NCBI GenBank assembly: GCA_024811115.1 | Contig: JAKOGH010000747.1 | Location: 62,001 to 126,000, forward strand | Source of the DNA: Terana coerulea | Lineage: Eukaryota; Basidiomycota; Agaricomycetes; Polyporales; Phanerochaetaceae | DNA length: 64,000 bases | Reading direction: 5' to 3' | In this document: in pieces, positions 60,200 through 64,000 of the stretch | Numbering within the stretch: the first letter of the stretch is position 1 | How the letters are laid out: each line of letters starts with the position of its first letter | Made by a program: the position numbers and the translations under genes | The notes under the pieces: model-generated | Told to the model about the DNA's origin: nothing | Databases searched by the model: none | Seen by the model: the letters and a program-made list of their open reading frames with translations, nothing else

Positions 60200-60344
60200 C
60201 GTCACTAACTGGCCAACGCTGCTGCCACGACAATAGGTCACAGTGACAGCCGCCGTGATGCTCGTCACGCGTCACCCTTGTTCGCAAACGCCACGGTGTC
60301 CCGAACGTGTTCGCCGAACAAACCTTCCAACCGTCGGGACGCTC
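60200..60344 (+). repeat. Dispersed repeat, copy 2 (CGAACGTGTTCG family)
   Basis: Same order of blocks as 5281-5418: CACGACAATAGG, TCACAGTGACAGCCGCCGTG, CACCCTTGTTCGC and CCCGAACGTGTTCGCCGAAC. It lies in the spacer that has lost P450-D. The copies are more than 54 kb apart and in the same orientation. Confidence 0.75.
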
Positions 60345-61031
60345 CATTTGCCAGACTCTTAATGCACAGTACATTTCGGAAAGAGAAACTTTCCGCGCTC
60401 TCTCGTCGACACTCGGAATTCCGCCTCGCCAACTTGGTAAGCCCCGGTCCTTCAGTAAGTGCACGAACGACCCTAATCTAAAGTTCATCTGACCAGTACT
60501 CATCATGCCTTCTGATCATCATGGCCCGGCCATTCGGTAGGTACTACTACTAAGTTCGTGTGACAGCGGTACGTTCCCGCTTTGGCATGCTCGCCGCTCA
60601 GACGTTCTTTATAGGCTTCGTCTTCCACGCTGCGCCACTGTACGCGGAGTGCGTGGGCCCGAACATGCCGTTTTTCACACGACCAACCTTCACCTCTTCT
60701 CTTCGGAAGGTGAAATTCCAAGTGAATAGTATACGCCGCCCTCCGTGACAGTCAAAGCAAGTGATGCTCGTGATAGTTGCATCGTGGTTGATAAATTCGT
60801 GCTGGCCGAGAGGGGAGAACAGCATGTCAGTTCACTGGGACCCCGACGTAATCTGGGGTCTAAATTAATCTCCGTCCGTAAGGAGTAGTCGCGAACGAGA
60901 GAAGCCGTACTTCAAGCACCCGTTCAGTGCAAGCACACCTCACGCTGCTCCATTGCAACGTTTCTCATCCTGTCCTCGCGCAAAGCTGGTGTACTATGTC
61001 GAAGCCAGCTCAGGACGGCGACCAACTATCG

Positions 61032-63810
61032 ATGCCCGTGCCTCCCTTTGAAGGGGGGAGACGTTCTTGAGCTCACACAAAGCTCCAAGCATGCGGATGA
61101 AGGCCATGCGATCTCTCGGAGTCCTGACGTCAATGTCCCGCAAGAATACCTGACAGGGCTCAAGCTCATCTTGGTCTTCGGGTGTGTACGAGACTAAAAA
61201 TGCCAGTTAGCTAGCGCCACTCATCCTTTTGACCTCGTACCGCAAGCTCTCTGTTACTATCCGTGTTGCTTACGAGTCTGGACCAGACAATTGTAAGCTC
61301 TTTTGTAGCCTGCTGCTCGCTCGTTATAATCATACTGTTCCACAGGTAGCAACAGCTCTGCCCAGGATCGTGTCTGTATTCAATGCGCTGGACCTAGCAA
61401 CCTGGGTTGCCGCCGCATGTACGTCAAGCCACATCGTCCTCATTCGTGTAGTGTGCTAACTTGTAGTACACAGACTTTTAACTCAAGCTGGACTCATGCT
61501 GTGCGCCGGACAACTGTTGAAGACAATTCCAATCAAGACCGTGTATATCCTGTCCATACTCGTATTTGAGGTTGGCTCTGTGCTGTGCGGCTCTGTGGGT
61601 ATCTCAGGTTGCTCTCATGAGAATCGCGTTACGAGATTTATCATATAGGCACCATCGATGCAAGTTTTAATATTCGGCCGTGCTATAGCTGGATGCGGCG
61701 CTGCCGGGTAAGCATCTACCACGAGCTACGAAAATATACCCACTTATATTGCGGTTCTATGACAGAATTACGATATGCTCCATTGCTACTATTGCGACGG
61801 CACGTACTCATATGCTCGATTTCACCGCTGGCTCCCTGACATTGCCGCAGTTCACTCCGCTTGAACAGCGACCAGTACTGTTTGGGTGCTTTGGTGCCCT
61901 TCTGGCAGTTGCTAGCATAGTCGGGCCATTACTTGGTACGTGTACATGGCAATGCGCGATATTTTGTACTGAAAGGTTGTAATAGGTGGTGCTTTCACCG
62001 GTTGGTTCGTTTTTCTCTTCAGCAAGCAGGACGCTGACTATCAGCAGATCATGTCTCATGGAGATGGTGCTTCTATATCAATCTTCCTGTACGTGGTACT
62101 TACACATGTGCTCACACTATCGCATTGACTGTGCTATGCAGCTTGGTGGTGTCTGCGTTGTCGTCATGGCTCTTTGGCTTCCATATCGACGGCCAGACAC
62201 CAGTATGCTCGAGGGCCGCAGCTTCATTTCTCGTTGGAACCTGTGAGTCGGTCGCATATACCCCCTCGCATATGTTGCTTACTTCGTTCAGCACACTGGA
62301 CTGGGTCGGCACGGTTCTGTGCTTGGGCTTTTCTGCATGCCTACTGCTGGCTTTGGAATGGGGCGGGTCAATCAAACCATGGGGCAGTGCCTCCGTCATT
62401 ACGCCGCTTTGTGTCTTCGGGGCTACAGTAGTGGTTTTTATTGCTTGGGAAGTACATCGTGGCCCCAGCGCTCTGCTACCATTCTCCATCTTCCGGCGGC
62501 GCACGCAGACTGGGGCTTCTACGGAAGCTGTACGTTCTTCACTCGTGGCTCGCATAACTGTCCCTGATACTGCGCTGTAGCTCTGCCTACTGACGTCCCT
62601 TATTATTTCCATCGTATGTTTTCATCTGCATTATACGTCATGTTGTTCTGATTAGCTCAAAACGTGCAGTATTATCTCCCCCTTTGGTAAGGCTCTCCAT
62701 CTGTTATATGTGCCAGTTCTGACAAAGCCTGCAGGTACCAGATCAATGGCAAAGACAGCGAGCAATCGGGGATAGATATCCTTCCTCTCATGCTGTCCTA
62801 CGTTGTCTGTGCGTCGTCAGCAGCTCCAAGTGTGAACAACGCATGCTCATTTATTCTCAGCTTCGGGGATGGCATCGTGGATCACCACGGTAGGCTCTTC
62901 CTGTGAATAACTGTATGCAAATTGTTTATCTATGTCAAGGCTACAGGTCGATACTGGCATATCATGGTTATCACTCCTCTGGTCTCCGTAGCAGGGGCTG
63001 CTCTACTGTTCACCTCTGATGCATCCACATCCAATCCCAAGCTCATTGGATACCAGATCCTGATTGGAGTGAGTCCCCCATATGACTGAGAGTTATCCTC
63101 GCTGACAGCAATCTATAGGCAGGCCTTGGTGAGTAAATGCGCCCAATGACTCCGGCGATCTTATCTCACATTTCTACAAGGCGGCTCATACCAATGCACA
63201 TATGTGGCAATTCAGGTATGGACATGGGCCACTCTGATGCTGTGTTAACTTAACATTTGCGCCGCAGGCGGACTGGGCAGATGAAGTTGAGGAGACCACC
63301 CTCGCCTCTACGATCCTCGTGAGTCTCACGCACGGTTATGCTTCGAGATGGGCTCAGTGGACGCAGACATTCCTCAGCAACTTCGGAGTCATTATTGGAC
63401 TGAGGTGCGTCACTACGAGCTTCAAAAGGAGTCTCCCTGACTGTTTGCACCAGTATCGCCGGCTCAATTTACAACAATCGTTTGGGTAATGAATTGTCTA
63501 TGGTGCCGGGCTTATCTCTGGAGCTGGTAGGAGCTCTCAAGCAAAGCGTGACCGTCATCGCAACGCTACCTCCGGGACTTCGCGAGGCTGTTAAAGCGGC
63601 ATCAATCAATGCTCTACGCCCGATATTTCTGATACCTCTCGTTACATCTGCGCTCGGCAGCGTGTGCGCCATGTAAGTGTTTGTCTTCAGAATCGACGCA
63701 CCATGTCTCACTGTACTTGAATAAGGGCTGTTCGAAACCACAACATCCATGAGCGGGCCAAACTTGGGCGACCAGCTGGTTGCGAGTCCTCTGTAGTGGC
63801 GGCAATCTAA
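61032..63810 (+). CDS. MFS drug/metabolite exporter, DHA2 family (right-arm copy)
   Basis: This is the mirror-image paralogue of the MFS gene at 25883-28666. The ATG at 61032 opens MPVPPFEGGDVLELTQSSKH once the G6 run near 61053 is read as G5. Then come EYLTGLKLILVF at TM1, VATALPRIVSVFNALDLATW, QAGLMLCAGQLLKTIPIKTV, MQVLIFGRAIAGCGAAG, PVLFGCFGALLAVASIVGPL, SWRWCFYINLP (about 62054-62087), DWVGTVLCLGFSACLLLALE, LLPFSIFRRRTQTG, YYLPLWYQ and KLIGYQILIG. The final exons read GSIYNNRLGNELSMVPGLSL and RNHNIHERAKLGRPAG, with a stop at 63808-63810. About 14 TM segments are expected. Roughly a dozen short introns are present, many at positions equal to those of the left copy. Export of the cluster product is the likely role; whether the two transporters differ in substrate cannot be told. 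Confidence 0.87.
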
Positions 63811-64000
63811 CGTCTTCCGGGGTGACCTCTATCTCCCTTGCATGCACCTCTAGGACATCTGCTCGTAGCTTTGCAGTACAAGGGGCCCTGGTGCTGTCTC
63901 AATTTCCTGTTTCTTATAGTGTACAAAATTTGTACTGTGGTCCTCTTACGGTGAAGCTGGCTGCTGTTTGCAGGGTTCACAGAGGGTTTTACCCTTCTCT
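63811..64000. other. Downstream flank
   Basis: Only 190 bases follow the MFS stop; no gene feature is seen before the edge. Confidence 0.4.

Larger units (their letters stand above)
58377..61031. other. Long spacer where the mirror of P450-D should lie
   Basis: By the order of the left arm a P450-D copy is expected here, but no P450 motif (ETLRL, FVGWGRG, HPC.G) appears on either strand. The interval contains a C/G-rich pyrimidine-biased block (58850-59220), a short tandem repeat (58893-58931), a CGTCGTC microsatellite (about 60063-60087) and a dispersed repeat copy (60200-60344). Confidence 0.5.

Noticed and set aside
25883..63810. Palindrome as a haplotype-assembly artefact
   Set aside because: The paired genes differ throughout at third positions and in introns and spacers, and the arms differ in gene content.

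Overview
The window reads as nuclear DNA of a filamentous basidiomycete. Genes carry many short introns (about 47 to 60 bases, GTNNGN..YAG). The recognisable proteins are of fungal, and in several cases mushroom-specific, types: a UVE1 UV-damage endonuclease, an IRE1 kinase/RNase, a metacaspase, a DUF6533 protein and several expanded P450s. An Agaricomycete, perhaps a polypore, is an inference. Many conserved exons are interrupted by single-base gains or losses, nearly all in C, G, A or T runs. I read most of these as homopolymer errors of an under-polished long-read assembly, not as dead genes, and note them gene by gene.

From 1 to 21 kb lie mostly single-copy genes: a partial DUF6533 membrane protein (-), UVE1 (+), a small conserved hypothetical (-), a long gene (-) joining a mushroom-type N-terminal domain to a metacaspase, IRE1 (+), a Ser-rich two-TM protein (-), a near-perfect 298-bp inverted repeat with a tRNA-like stretch in its loop, and a multi-TM protein (+).

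From 21 to 64 kb the window is a metabolic cluster built as a large imperfect palindrome. The left arm reads MFS transporter (-), P450-D (-), 7-TM protein (-), GMC oxidoreductase (-), then a 3beta-HSD/Erg26-like dehydrogenase (+). The right arm mirrors it: a decayed dehydrogenase fragment (-), GMC (+), 7-TM (+), MFS (+), with P450-D missing. Intron positions are shared between arms while introns and synonymous sites differ, so this is an old inverted segmental duplication and not an assembly echo. Three closely related P450s (A, B, C), all on the minus strand, lie outside or between the arms. Two TIR-bearing DNA elements (42.0-43.6 and 50.8-52.2 kb) sit in the centre, where the right arm has been broken up.

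The enzymes (P450s, FAD-dependent alcohol oxidase, sterol-type dehydrogenase, drug/metabolite exporter) fit tailoring and export of a terpenoid- or steroid-like metabolite. No core synthase is visible, so it may lie outside the window. The two most unusual items are the palindromic cluster and the metacaspase fusion.
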